A DNA stretch of 64,000 nucleotides from Phaeobacter sp. QD34_24 (GTDB taxonomy: Bacteria; Pseudomonadota; Alphaproteobacteria; Rhodobacterales; Rhodobacteraceae), in NCBI RefSeq assembly GCF_028890115.1, contig NZ_JARCJD010000012.1, positions 1 through 64,000 of the forward strand, read 5' to 3'. The position numbers and the translations under genes were made by a program. Below are positions 1 to 7,778 of the stretch, one piece after another. The notes under the pieces were generated by a model. It saw only the letters and a program-made list of their open reading frames with translations, had not been told where the DNA came from and searched no databases. Every line of letters begins with the position of its first letter. The stretch's first letter is position 1.

Positions 1-75
1 GCGGGCGTAGCTCAGGGGTAGAGCATAACCTTGCCAAGGTTAGGGTCGGGCGTTCGAATCGCCTCGCCCGCTCCA
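1..75 (+). tRNA. tRNA-Gly (anticodon GCC), first copy
   Basis: The sequence folds as a tRNA: acceptor GCGGGCG pairs with CGCCCGC at 65-71, followed by T and an encoded CCA at 73-75. The anticodon GCC is at 33-35 in a CCTTGCCAAGG stem-loop, and the T loop TTCGAATC is present. It reads GGC/GGT glycine codons. It starts at base 1, so the promoter lies outside the window. An identical copy begins at 225. Confidence 0.97.
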
Positions 76-85
76 TTCGAAACAA

Positions 86-114
86 AGGGCCGCCTTCTAG
101 GGCGGCCTTTTTGT
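86..114 (+). terminator. Rho-independent terminator after the first tRNA-Gly
   Basis: A GGCCGCC/GGGCGGCC stem with a short TTCTA loop is followed by a T-rich tract (TTTTTGTTT). It sits about 12 bases behind the tRNA CCA end. Confidence 0.85.
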
Positions 115-224
115 TTGTCCCCTTTCGCCCCTTCGGAATGGCAAAGACAATTTCGCAGCAGAGCCGCATTTTCCGCTTGCAGGCTGCGGGCGGATTTCCT
201 ATTCACCGCCCACCGAATGGCAGC

Positions 225-299
225 GCGGGCGTAGCTCAGGGGTAGAGCATAACCTTGCCAAGGTTAGGGTCGGGCGTTCGAATCGCCTCGCCCGCTCCA
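225..299 (+). tRNA. tRNA-Gly (anticodon GCC), second copy
   Basis: This gene is base-for-base identical to the tRNA-Gly at 1-75, with the anticodon GCC at 257-259 and an encoded CCA. The identity continues past the gene into CCATTCGAAACAAA, so the duplicated unit includes the start of the terminator. The 110 bases between the copies are not repeated. Confidence 0.97.
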
Positions 300-307
300 T
301 TCGAAAC

Positions 308-340
308 AAAAGGCCGTCCTTCGGGGCGGCCTTTGTGTTT
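308..340 (+). terminator. Rho-independent terminator after the second tRNA-Gly
   Basis: An AAAGGCCGTCC/GGGGCGGCCTTT hairpin with a TTC loop is followed by TTTGTGTTT. It is a diverged copy of the terminator at 86-114. Confidence 0.8.
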
Positions 341-487
341 TCAGGGGTACAGCACCCGCCTTCCGCCTTTTGATCAAATTCCTTTTGACGCCGCAGCGAA
401 ATCGGGCCAATGCTTGCGCCAGCGGCATATCGCCAGTCTTTCCGACCCGCGCCCGCCCTTGCGTTTCTTTCTCAAAGGAGTTCAGCC

Positions 488-1840
488 ATGGCCCCTGTCA
501 TCTATCCCACCACCAACCTCACCGCGACGGAACAGCTGTGCCTGGACCATGCCAAGGGGATCTATGTCTACGACAAGGACGGCAAGGAGTATATCGAAGG
601 ATTGGCCGGTCTCTGGTGCACCTCGCTGGGCTATGGCAACGCGGAGGTGATCGAGGCCATTACGGACCAGCTGACCAAGCTCTCGTTCTCGCACACCTTC
701 GGCGGCAAGACCCATGAGCCGATCCAGAAACTGGCGGACAAGCTGAAGGCCATGGTCCCGGTCGAGGATGCCTACTTCTTCTTCGGCAACTCCGGCTCGG
801 ACGCCAATGACACCCACTACAAGATGCTGCGCTACTACTTCAACGCCATCGGCAAGCCTGAAAAGCGCAAGATCATCACCCGTGAGCGCGGCTATCACGG
901 GGTGACCGTGGCAGCAGGCTCTCTGACCTCCCTGCCCGCGAACCTGGCGCATTTCGACGCGCCGGTGGAGGCGCTGCATATCCTGCGATCGGATGCGCCG
1001 CATTACTACACGGGCCGCAAGGGCAACGAGACCGAAGCGCAATTCGTGGACCGCATCATCGACAACCTGGAACAGCAGATCATCGCCGAAGACCCCGATA
1101 CCATCGCCGCGATGATCGTGGAGCCGATCACCGGTGCCTCGGGCGTGATCGTGCCCCCCGAAGGCTATTACGAGAAGCTGCAGGCGGTGCTGCGCAAGCA
1201 TGGCATCCTGGTCTGGGCAGATGAGGTGATCACCGGTTTCGGCCGCACCGGCAATGATTTCGGCTGCACCACCATGGGCATCAAACCGGATCTGATGACC
1301 TTTGCCAAACAGCTGTCCTCGGCCTATTTCCCGATCTCGGCCAGCGTCATTCCCGGCTGGATGTACAAGGAAATGGTCGTCCCTTCGAACGAGGTCGGCG
1401 TCTTTGGTCACGGCTATACCTATTCCGGCCACCCCGCCGCCTGCGCCGCCGCCCTGAAGACGCTGGAAATCTACGAGCGCGACAACCTCTTTGGCCATGC
1501 CGCCGAGGTGGGTGAGCACATGCAGGACCAATTGCGCGCGATTTTCACCGATCACCCGCTGGTAGGTGAAGTGCGCGGCAAGGGTCTGATCGCCGCGCTG
1601 GAACTGGTCTCGAACAAGACCACCGGCGCCAGCTTTGAAAAAGGCGCCGCGGGCGCCATGGCGCAGAAGCTGTGCGAGGAAAACGGCCTGATCCTGCGCG
1701 CGGTTGCGGGCAATGCCGTTGCGCTGTGTCCGCCGCTGATCATCACCAAGGCCGAAGTGGACGAGATGCTGAAGCGGCTGAAGGCCTCGATCGATACCGC
1801 CTATGAGCGGCTGAAGGACCAGGGGCTGATCGCCGCCTGA
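488..1840 (+). CDS. Class III PLP-dependent aminotransferase (omega-transaminase type)
   Basis: The 450-residue protein is a full-length class III transaminase. Visible are the phosphate-binding loop GNSGSDAND around residues 100-107, the cofactor acid in VWADEVITGFGRTG (Asp245), and the PLP lysine in TFAKQLSS (Lys274). The family moves amino groups between amines or omega-amino acids and pyruvate or another keto acid in the cytoplasm. The sequence resembles Roseobacter omega-transaminases, but the substrate cannot be read from it; beta-alanine, taurine and diamines are all possible. ATG 488 is chosen because AAAGGAG at 474-480 lies just upstream; reading further upstream adds residues with no family likeness. 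The gene is alone, between tRNA-Gly and an RTX gene, and ends at a strong terminator. Confidence 0.9.
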   Translation: MAPVIYPTTNLTATEQLCLDHAKGIYVYDKDGKEYIEGLAGLWCTSLGYGNAEVIEAITDQLTKLSFSHTFGGKTHEPIQKLADKLKAMVPVEDAYFFFGNSGSDANDTHYKMLRYYFNAIGKPEKRKIITRERGYHGVTVAAGSLTSLPANLAHFDAPVEALHILRSDAPHYYTGRKGNETEAQFVDRIIDNLEQQIIAEDPDTIAAMIVEPITGASGVIVPPEGYYEKLQAVLRKHGILVWADEVITGFGRTGNDFGCTTMGIKPDLMTFAKQLSSAYFPISASVIPGWMYKEMVVPSNEVGVFGHGYTYSGHPAACAAALKTLEIYERDNLFGHAAEVGEHMQDQLRAIFTDHPLVGEVRGKGLIAALELVSNKTTGASFEKGAAGAMAQKLCEENGLILRAVAGNAVALCPPLIITKAEVDEMLKRLKASIDTAYERLKDQGLIAA

Positions 1841-1871
1841 TCGACTGATACCGCTTGCGCACTTGAACAGC

Positions 1872-1903
1872 GGGGAAAACCGGGGACGGTTTTCCCCTTT
1901 CGT
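1872..1903 (+). terminator. Rho-independent terminator of the transaminase gene
   Basis: A perfect 10-base-pair stem (GGGGAAAACC/GGTTTTCCCC, loop GGGGAC) is followed by TTTCGTGTTT, 30 bases after the stop codon. Confidence 0.85.
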
Positions 1904-1987
1904 GTTTCGGGAAGAACTCCATCCTGCAGGTGATTTACATTTCTTCACCCCGCCCTGTGTCGGGGATCAGTCACTTGGAGTTCGCTA

Positions 1988-2860
1988 ATGGTACGTTATG
2001 TTGTTGATGGTCGCCAAAGTACAGATCAGGCCGGTAGCGGCATTGGCTGGCTGTCCTTTCAATTTCGCTTGGGCGCCGAGGTCACCGATACATCTGCAAC
2101 CGGGTTTACCTTGAACCGGCCTCAGCTTCCGGCCATTCCCGGCCTGCCCAGCACCCCGGACCCGGCGCCAGATGTCTATTCGGGCACCAATCTCACATTT
2201 ACCGATGTGACCCTGTTCGGCACCACGCTTGCCACGCCCAGCTCGGGAACCATCACCAGCGTCAGGGAGGCGGGCACCGATTTCACCACCATAGCGACCG
2301 GGCTGAACATCGATGCCGCCGATTTCTACCGTGTCTCCGCAACATCGGGAAATCGCGACAATGTACGCCTGCTGGAACAGGTCTTCAGCGGCAGCGACGA
2401 ATTCCTTGGCGGCGACCTGCGGGACAAGTTCAACGGCTTTGCGGGCAACGACGACATTGATGGCCGCCTTGGCAATGACAGGCTCTGGGGCGGAAAGGGC
2501 CATGACACGCTGACCGGCGGCAATGGCAATGACAGCCTCAAGGGCGGTTCAGGAAACGACTTCCTGCGGGGCGGTCGTGGCAACGACACCCTGGAAGGCG
2601 GCAAGGGCGATGACCGGCTGCATGGCAGTGTGGGCGAGGACGTCTTTGTCTTCAAAGGCGGGCGCCTGGGCACCGACACGATTGAGAACCTGAACATCCG
2701 ACAGGATCAGATCCAGATCCAGCATCGCTCGGTCACGGATTTCTCGGATCTTACCCTGACCCAGGTCGGCAGCGACACCCATGTGGAATACGCAAATACG
2801 ACCATCATTCTTGAGAACGCCGACCTGGCAGGTCTCTCCAGTACCCTGTTCATTTTCTGA
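1988..2860 (+). CDS. RTX (hemolysin-type calcium-binding) secreted protein
   Basis: The protein has 290 residues. Residues 1-130 have no recognised fold. From about 134 to 222 runs a block of glycine-aspartate nonapeptides such as GGNGNDSLKGGSGND and GGRGNDTLEGGKGDD, which form calcium-bound beta rolls. There is no N-terminal signal peptide. The protein ends in a hydrophobic FIF after an acidic-hydroxy region, as expected for a type I secretion signal. It is therefore probably exported by an ABC/membrane-fusion/TolC apparatus, none of which is in this window. TTGGAG stands 7 bases before ATG 1988. It shares its length and its FIF end with the RTX protein at 7779-8651, but the N-terminal halves differ. 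The function of the N-terminal domain is unknown. Confidence 0.88.
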   Translation: MVRYVVDGRQSTDQAGSGIGWLSFQFRLGAEVTDTSATGFTLNRPQLPAIPGLPSTPDPAPDVYSGTNLTFTDVTLFGTTLATPSSGTITSVREAGTDFTTIATGLNIDAADFYRVSATSGNRDNVRLLEQVFSGSDEFLGGDLRDKFNGFAGNDDIDGRLGNDRLWGGKGHDTLTGGNGNDSLKGGSGNDFLRGGRGNDTLEGGKGDDRLHGSVGEDVFVFKGGRLGTDTIENLNIRQDQIQIQHRSVTDFSDLTLTQVGSDTHVEYANTTIILENADLAGLSSTLFIF

Positions 2861-2862
2861 AG

Positions 2863-2905
2863 TAAAAAGACCGGGATGGGGTCTGGCACAGGTCCGACCC
2901 CATCC
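2863..2905 (-). terminator. Bidirectional hairpin between the RTX and Lrp-type genes
   Basis: GGATGGGGTC at 2874-2883 pairs with GACCCCATCC at 2896-2905. On the minus strand it is followed by a T tract (TCTTTTTAC), so it terminates the leftward Lrp-type gene. It may also stop the rightward RTX transcript. Confidence 0.75.
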
Positions 2906-2913
2906 GTGTTCGA

Positions 2914-3153
2914 TCAGAACACCTTGTAGGTCATCGTGGTGAGCGAGCGCTCGATATTGGGGATCACCAGCAGGTGGTCGTTGATGTATTTACCGACATC
3001 CTCGCCTTTGGGGATGTAGAGCTTCATCAACAGATCGTATTCGCCGCTGGTGGAGTAAAGCTCGGAGTGGATTTCCCGCAGCGCGATCTCCTCGGCCACC
3101 TTGTAGGTGGTGCCGGGCTTGCAGCGGATCTGGATGAAAACGCAGGTCGACAT
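2914..3153 (-). CDS. Stand-alone Lrp/AsnC ligand-binding (RAM) domain protein
   Basis: The 79-residue protein is a complete RAM-type alpha-beta ligand-binding domain with no DNA-binding helix-turn-helix. The core reads as beta strand, helix AEEIALREIHSELYS, then GEYDLLMKLYI and a final TMTYKVF strand. Small proteins of this kind bind amino acids and may form mixed oligomers with full Lrp regulators. The start ATG at 3153 yields the usual MSTCVFIQIRCKPG beginning; the open frame upstream is coincidental. It points away from hisB, with about 215 bases between them. Its ligand is unknown. Confidence 0.85.
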   Translation of the reverse strand: MSTCVFIQIRCKPGTTYKVAEEIALREIHSELYSTSGEYDLLMKLYIPKGEDVGKYINDHLLVIPNIERSLTTMTYKVF

Positions 3154-3367
3154 GGGCGTCCCTTTATTGGGTTTTCCGGAAGAACGATTTGGCCGCAAAG
3201 CTGGCACAGCGCGCAGGCAGGCGCAATCCCACACATGTGGATGCAACAGATGCCGGAGTTTCGTCCTGCGCGCTCTTGAGTGCCATGGCCTGACAGCCCT
3301 ATAAGCGCAGCACCGGCCCAAAGGCACCACATGGCACTTGGGCAGCTTGACGAAGGATGGCCCGCCG

Positions 3368-3955
3368 ATGCGCACCGCTCAGATCACCCGTTCCACCGCC
3401 GAGACCGAGATTTCGGTGGAGATCAACCTTGATGGCACCGGGGCTTACGACAACCAGACCGGTGTCGGCTTTTTCGATCACATGCTGGACCAGCTGGCGC
3501 GGCACTCGCTGATCGACATGACCATCCGCGCCAAGGGTGACTATCACATCGACGATCACCACACGGTCGAGGACACCGGCATTGCGCTGGGTCAGGCTTT
3601 GGTCAAGGCTTTGGGCGACAAGAAGGGCATCCGCCGCTATGGCGAATGCCACCTGCCGATGGATGATGCCCAGGTTCGCTGCGCGCTGGACCTGTCGGCG
3701 CGCCCCTTCCTGATCTGGAACGTGACCCTGCCGACGCCCAAGATCGGCACCTTCGACACCGAATTGGTGCGCGAGTTCTTCCAGGCACTCAGCACCCATG
3801 GCGGCATCACCCTCCATATCGACCAGATCCACGGCTTCAACAGCCACCACATCGCCGAGGCGACCTTCAAGGCCGTCGCCCGCGCCCTGCGCGACGCGGT
3901 CGAGACCGATCCGCGCAAAGGCGATGCGATCCCCTCGACCAAGGGCGCGCTCTGA
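3368..3955 (+). CDS. hisB: Imidazoleglycerol-phosphate dehydratase
   Basis: HisB removes water from imidazole glycerol phosphate in the sixth step of histidine synthesis. The 195-residue protein is the single-function bacterial form. The manganese-binding histidine motifs are intact: DHML (38-41), DDHHTVED (62-69) and, later, [17 protein letters not shown]. The start at 3368 gives the family's usual length and has GAAGGA at 3352-3357. It is the first gene of a his cluster that continues at hisH (5368), hisA, hisF and hisE, separated by unrelated genes. Confidence 0.97.
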   Translation: MRTAQITRSTAETEISVEINLDGTGAYDNQTGVGFFDHMLDQLARHSLIDMTIRAKGDYHIDDHHTVEDTGIALGQALVKALGDKKGIRRYGECHLPMDDAQVRCALDLSARPFLIWNVTLPTPKIGTFDTELVREFFQALSTHGGITLHIDQIHGFNSHHIAEATFKAVARALRDAVETDPRKGDAIPSTKGAL

Positions 3956-3962
3956 CGCTGCC

Positions 3963-4598
3963 TTATGCCGTGGCGCCCACCGGCGCGCCACGGCCCCGAC
4001 GCAGGATCCATTCCGCCAGCACCAGATTGGGCACCCAGGCCAGCCAGCAGATGATCGGATAGCTGGCCTCGAACCCCACCGTGACCGCACCGATCGGCAG
4101 GTAGATCCGCAGGGTCACGGCAGCCAGCGTCAGCGCGGCAGAGCGGATCATCCAGACCCGGTGCTGCGCGATACGGCGAGCCATGGCGTGCCGGATCGCC
4201 ACGCCCGTGGTCCAAAGCCAGGCCAGCGACAGCAAGCCTAATCCCAGCGCGGCCACCGGCCCCTCTTCGGTGGTATAGGCCAGCCACAGGCCACTCACAC
4301 CCGCCAGAAGAATCGCGGCGCCATAAAGGCGCCCCAGCCAGCGGTGCACCGCCGGGCGCGCCTTTCGCAGACCGTTCGAGAATTGCAGCGGCAAGAGCGC
4401 CAGCGCAATCGGCGCAAGCCCAATGTGCAGGTAGAACATCAAGGGCCGCTCCAGCGCGTGATGCAGCATCGCGGGCATCACCAGGGCGATATCGGCAATC
4501 AGGAAGCGATAGGATCCGACCGCGATCAGCAGCGCCGAGACCCACATCGCAGTGACGACCCATTTCGGATAGTCCTTGATCCTTGTTTTGGTCGGCAT
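3963..4598 (-). CDS. DUF2306-type integral membrane protein
   Basis: The 211-residue protein has about six hydrophobic helices and the pattern of the DUF2306 (YozB-like) family: conserved histidines in a membrane setting (LHIGLAPIALALLPLQF, VHRWLGRLYG, HRVWMIRSAALTLAAVTLR). The family has no firm biochemical role; the paired histidines could bind haem or metal, which is inference. ATG 4598 is chosen because the cytoplasmic MPTKTRIKDYPK start leads straight into the first helix and GGAGAG stands just upstream. It is transcribed away from the TetR gene at 4704 and is its likely target. It ends 8 bases from hisB, tail to tail. Confidence 0.8.
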   Translation of the reverse strand: MPTKTRIKDYPKWVVTAMWVSALLIAVGSYRFLIADIALVMPAMLHHALERPLMFYLHIGLAPIALALLPLQFSNGLRKARPAVHRWLGRLYGAAILLAGVSGLWLAYTTEEGPVAALGLGLLSLAWLWTTGVAIRHAMARRIAQHRVWMIRSAALTLAAVTLRIYLPIGAVTVGFEASYPIICWLAWVPNLVLAEWILRRGRGAPVGATA

Positions 4599-4636
4599 CT
4601 TCTCTCTCCTTGCACCATTGGTCGGGTAAATCTTTA

Positions 4637-4686
4637 CACTGTCAAGTCCATCCAACATAGGCCACAACTTGACGGCGTCAAGATCT
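4637..4686. promoter_or_regulatory. Candidate TetR operator in the divergent promoter region
   Basis: CTTGAC-GGC-GTCAAG (4668-4682) is a perfect palindrome, and a further half site GTCAAGT lies at 4641-4647. The site is in the 105-base gap between the membrane-protein gene and the divergent TetR gene, just upstream of the TetR start. It is the expected place for an autoregulatory operator. That TetR binds it is inferred. Confidence 0.6.
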
Positions 4687-4703
4687 CCGGTGATAAAGCT
4701 GCC

Positions 4704-5312
4704 ATGACCAAAGGACCCCTGAAGAGCCGCCATCACCACGGCGACCTCAAACCTGCGCTGATCAAGGCGGGTATCGATCTATTGGAGGAAGGCGGGATCA
4801 ATGCGCTCTCCTTGCGCAAATGCGCAGCCCGGGCCGGGGTCTCCCATGCGGCCCCCGCGCATCACTTCGACGGTCTGGCGGGGCTGAAGCAGGCCATCGC
4901 CGAAGAGGGCTTTCACCTGTTCTCCTCCTACCTGCAGGGGGCCTGTGACAGCGGCCCGCAGGACCCCAAGGGGCGGCTCAGGTCGCTGTGCCGGGGCTAT
5001 CTGCAATTCGGGCTGGATCACCCGGGCATTCTGGCGGTGATCTTTGGCGATCAGGGGCTGGCGGGGCTTGTGCATGGCGGTGGCAAGGAAAAGGCCGACG
5101 CCTATCTGACCCTGCGCGCGGTGGCGGCGCCCTTTGTGGCCCCCGGACAGGATCGGCTGGTCGTGGAAACCCAGATCTGGTCGCTGATCCACGGCTTCAC
5201 CCTATTGTATCTGGCCGGAGAGTTCGGCAGCCCGCCCCCGCCCATCGACGAAGGGCCATTCGCGCAGGTGATTGCCTTGCTGGACGCGTTGCACCCCGCA
5301 TCCGCCCCTTGA
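4704..5312 (+). CDS. TetR/AcrR family transcriptional regulator
   Basis: The protein has 202 residues. An N-terminal TetR helix-turn-helix spans about residues 10-57 (LIKAGIDLLEEGGINALSLR, then CAARAGVSHAAPAHHF). It is followed by an all-helical C-terminal effector and dimerisation domain of the WHG/TetR_C_13 type. Members repress neighbouring genes until a small molecule binds. ATG 4704 gives the standard short N-terminus before helix 1. It is divergent from the DUF2306 membrane protein, with a palindrome between them, so the two probably form a regulator-target pair. The ligand is unknown. It lies between hisB and hisH but has no evident link to histidine synthesis. Confidence 0.88.
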   Translation: MTKGPLKSRHHHGDLKPALIKAGIDLLEEGGINALSLRKCAARAGVSHAAPAHHFDGLAGLKQAIAEEGFHLFSSYLQGACDSGPQDPKGRLRSLCRGYLQFGLDHPGILAVIFGDQGLAGLVHGGGKEKADAYLTLRAVAAPFVAPGQDRLVVETQIWSLIHGFTLLYLAGEFGSPPPPIDEGPFAQVIALLDALHPASAP

Positions 5313-5367
5313 CCCCGCAGCCATTATTGGCCACTTCACAACGGGCAAGACAGGAAGGACCCCGGCA

Positions 5368-6006
5368 ATGCTGACGGCGATCATCGACTACGAAAGCGGC
5401 AATCTCCACTCTGCCGAAAAAGCCTTTCAACGCATGGCGCAGGAAGTCGACGCAGGCGAGGTGGTGGTGACCTCCGACGCCGATGTGGTGGCCCGTGCCG
5501 ACCGGCTGGTGCTGCCCGGCGATGGCGCCTTTCCCGCCTGCGCGGCCGAGCTGCGCGGTCACAAGGGCATCTATGACGCCATGGTCCACGCGGTCGAAGA
5601 CAAGGGCCGCCCCTTCCTTGGCATCTGCGTCGGCATGCAGCTGATGGCCACCACCGGCCATGAATACGAAGACACGCCGGGCCTCGATTGGGTCGGCGGC
5701 GACGTGGTGAAAATCACCCCCGAAGATCCGACCTTGAAGGTGCCGCATATGGGCTGGAACGATCTGGTGATCGATCATGATCACCCGGTGTTTGCGGGCA
5801 TTTCATCCGGCGATCACTGCTATTTCGTGCACTCCTACCATTTCCGCGTCACCGATCCGGCCGAACGGCTGGCCCATGTGGATTACGGCGGCGATGTCAC
5901 TGCGGTCATCGGCAAGGGCACCATGCTGGGCATGCAGTTCCACCCGGAGAAAAGCCAGCACGTTGGCCTGCGGATGATTGGCAACTTCCTGACCTGGAAA
6001 CCCTGA
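5368..6006 (+). CDS. hisH: Imidazole glycerol phosphate synthase, glutamine amidotransferase subunit
   Basis: HisH hydrolyses glutamine and channels ammonia to HisF, which makes imidazole glycerol phosphate and AICAR. The 212-residue protein is a class I amidotransferase. The nucleophile is Cys87 in FLGICVGMQLM, and the catalytic His and Glu are in GMQFHPEKSQH near the C-terminus. ATG 5368 is preceded by AGGAAGGA. Its partner hisF lies at 11028, about 5 kb away. The stop codon lies inside a hairpin shared with the convergent AraC gene. Confidence 0.97.
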   Translation: MLTAIIDYESGNLHSAEKAFQRMAQEVDAGEVVVTSDADVVARADRLVLPGDGAFPACAAELRGHKGIYDAMVHAVEDKGRPFLGICVGMQLMATTGHEYEDTPGLDWVGGDVVKITPEDPTLKVPHMGWNDLVIDHDHPVFAGISSGDHCYFVHSYHFRVTDPAERLAHVDYGGDVTAVIGKGTMLGMQFHPEKSQHVGLRMIGNFLTWKP

Positions 6007-6024
6007 CCCGAGTGCCGGGTCAGG
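6002..6024. terminator. Hairpin covering the stop codons of hisH and the AraC-type gene
   Basis: CCTGACCCG (6002-6010) and CGGGTCAGG (6016-6024) form a perfect 9-base-pair stem with loop AGTGC. It contains both the hisH stop (6004-6006) and the stop of the leftward regulator (6020-6022). No T run follows on either strand, so its strength as a terminator is uncertain. Confidence 0.55.
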
Positions 6025-6748
6025 CAGCGCCTTTGCGCAAGCTGACCGGCGCACAGCCATAGGCACGGCGAAAGGCGCGGGTGAATCCTTCGGGCGTCTC
6101 GTAGGCATAGCGCCGCGCCACCGCCTCGACCCGGTCACCGCGCAGAAGATCCTGCCGCGCCAGGGTCAGCCGCCAGCGGCGCAGATAGCTGATCGGCGTT
6201 TCGCCCAGCTGCTGCGCAAACAGTTCCGAGAACCGCGACGGCGACAGACCAGCCTCGGAGGCCAGATCCTGCATGGTCCAGACCCGACCCGGATGATCAT
6301 GCATCGCCACGATCGCGCGGGCCAGACGCAGATCCGACAAGCCGGCCAGCAGCCCCGGCTGCGTCGTGCCGACCTCGATCAGATGGCGCAGCAGCCGCAC
6401 CATGGCCGCCTGGCCAAGGCCCGCCAGGATGCTTTGCGCCCCGCAGCGGCGCAGCTCCACCTCCTGCCGGATCAGATCGAGGACCGCCCGCAGCTCCGGC
6501 GCCTGGTCAAGCTGTACCTCCACCCGGTCCGGCAGCGCAGCCACCAGCGGATTATGGGCCCCCGCCCACTCCACCCGCAAGGCAAGGCAGGCCTGCGGCG
6601 CGGGCGGCGCGGCCGGGGTGCCGGGGTGAAAGACAAGATGCGACAACCCCGCCGCCCCATCGCCATAGGCAAGCAGAGTGGCAGTCTCGGGCTCTGCCAG
6701 ATCCACCGCCATGCGAAAGCGCGCCATCAGGCTCGACAATCTGTCCAT
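6020..6748 (-). CDS. AraC family transcriptional regulator with cupin-type sensor domain
   Basis: The protein has 242 residues. An N-terminal cupin-like sensing region (to about residue 125) is followed by two AraC helix-turn-helix motifs, WTMQDLASEAGLSPSRFSEL and the C-terminal EAVARRYAYETPEGFTRAFR with the signature ending YGCAPVSLRK. This architecture (AraC_binding cupin plus HTH_18) is common in Proteobacteria next to a single target gene. ATG 6748 is the start that gives a full cupin; the open frame extends upstream only by chance. The divergent neighbour is the peroxiredoxin-like gene at 6881, its probable target, which suggests a role in a redox or electrophile response. Confidence 0.88.
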   Translation of the reverse strand: MDRLSSLMARFRMAVDLAEPETATLLAYGDGAAGLSHLVFHPGTPAAPPAPQACLALRVEWAGAHNPLVAALPDRVEVQLDQAPELRAVLDLIRQEVELRRCGAQSILAGLGQAAMVRLLRHLIEVGTTQPGLLAGLSDLRLARAIVAMHDHPGRVWTMQDLASEAGLSPSRFSELFAQQLGETPISYLRRWRLTLARQDLLRGDRVEAVARRYAYETPEGFTRAFRRAYGCAPVSLRKGAA

Positions 6749-6880
6749 TCCCGCTCCTCCAACCGGAAGTTTCGGAATAAATGTCAGGTTATTCGGAATT
6801 ATCAAGCATGAAATTGGTTCATAGAGAGCGCACCACCACTCACGGGCACACCGCCCGCTGTCAATCGAAGGAGACCTTTC

Positions 6881-7417
6881 ATGCTGATGCCACGTCAGAA
6901 AACCCCGAACCTTTCCCTGCCCCTGTTGGGCGGGGGCACCTTCGATCTGGCCACCGAGACCAGCAGCCGCGGCACCGTGATCTGCTTTTACCGCGGCCTG
7001 CATTGCCCGATCTGCGCCAACTACCTGAAAGAGCTGGAAAAGAAGACTGCCGATTTCGCAGAACGCGGTGTCGGCACCATCGCCATCAGTTCGGACGGAG
7101 AAGAGCGCACCCGCGAGATGGCCGAAAAGGTCGAGGCCAAGGGCCTGCGCTTTGCCTATGACCTGCCCCTGCAACTGGCCAAGGACTGGGGGCTCTATAT
7201 CTCCACCTCGCGCGGCAAGACCTCCATTGGCATCGAGGAACCGGCGCTGTTTTCCGAGCCCGGCCTGTTCATGGTGACGCCCGAGCAGACGCTTTACTAC
7301 GGATCGGTGCAGACCATGCCTTTCGTGCGGCCGCATTTCTCGGAACTGGTCTCGGCGCTGGATTTTGCCATCGCCAACGACTACCCGGCGCGTGGCGAAT
7401 ACACCGGCGCGCTCTGA
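6881..7417 (+). CDS. Peroxiredoxin-like protein (AhpC/TSA, thioredoxin fold)
   Basis: The 178-residue protein has a thioredoxin/peroxiredoxin fold. The redox centre is CPIC in FYRGLHCPICANYLKEL (about residues 44-47), which places two cysteines where peroxiredoxins carry the peroxidatic one. Such proteins reduce peroxides or act as disulfide reductases; which applies here is not certain. ATG 6881 has GAAGGAG 8 bases upstream. It is divergent from the AraC regulator at 6748, with 132 bases between them. Confidence 0.88.
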   Translation: MLMPRQKTPNLSLPLLGGGTFDLATETSSRGTVICFYRGLHCPICANYLKELEKKTADFAERGVGTIAISSDGEERTREMAEKVEAKGLRFAYDLPLQLAKDWGLYISTSRGKTSIGIEEPALFSEPGLFMVTPEQTLYYGSVQTMPFVRPHFSELVSALDFAIANDYPARGEYTGAL

Positions 7418-7778
7418 GGTCTTCCCCCTCATGCCGGAGTTCAGGATCAATGGACCCGGCGCCCAAGCAAACACCCCTGACACCGGGCCGCCTTTGGGCG
7501 GCCCAAACCGTTCGCGCATATCGTATTCCGGCAATATCGGCTCCTGCAAAAACGGCCGGATCCGCGCCCATCATTCTTGACAGATTTAATCGGTTAAAAT
7601 AGCACGTCAGTGCCAGGTATCGGAAACGCCAACCAGAGCCTTCCAGTCGTCGTGCCAAGCGAAGCATCGCGCACAGGCTAACCCAGCAATTCGCAACACT
7701 TCGCAATGCAATCACTCGGGGGACCGAGCCGTGGCAGCTTTTGCCATGGCGACAGCCATCCCCGGCACAGGAGATGCC
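7418..7778. other. Non-coding gap between the peroxiredoxin and RTX genes
   Basis: No convincing gene is seen. A perfect GGGCCGCC-TTTG-GGCGGCCC hairpin near 7485-7504 could end the peroxiredoxin transcript, although it lacks a T tract. The remainder, including an AT-rich stretch near 7580-7600, presumably holds the promoter of the RTX gene. Confidence 0.5.

Noticed and set aside
482-1948. A long open frame antisense to the transaminase
   Set aside because: It is the mirror of a GC-rich coding region. The sense strand has conserved motifs throughout and the antisense product has none.
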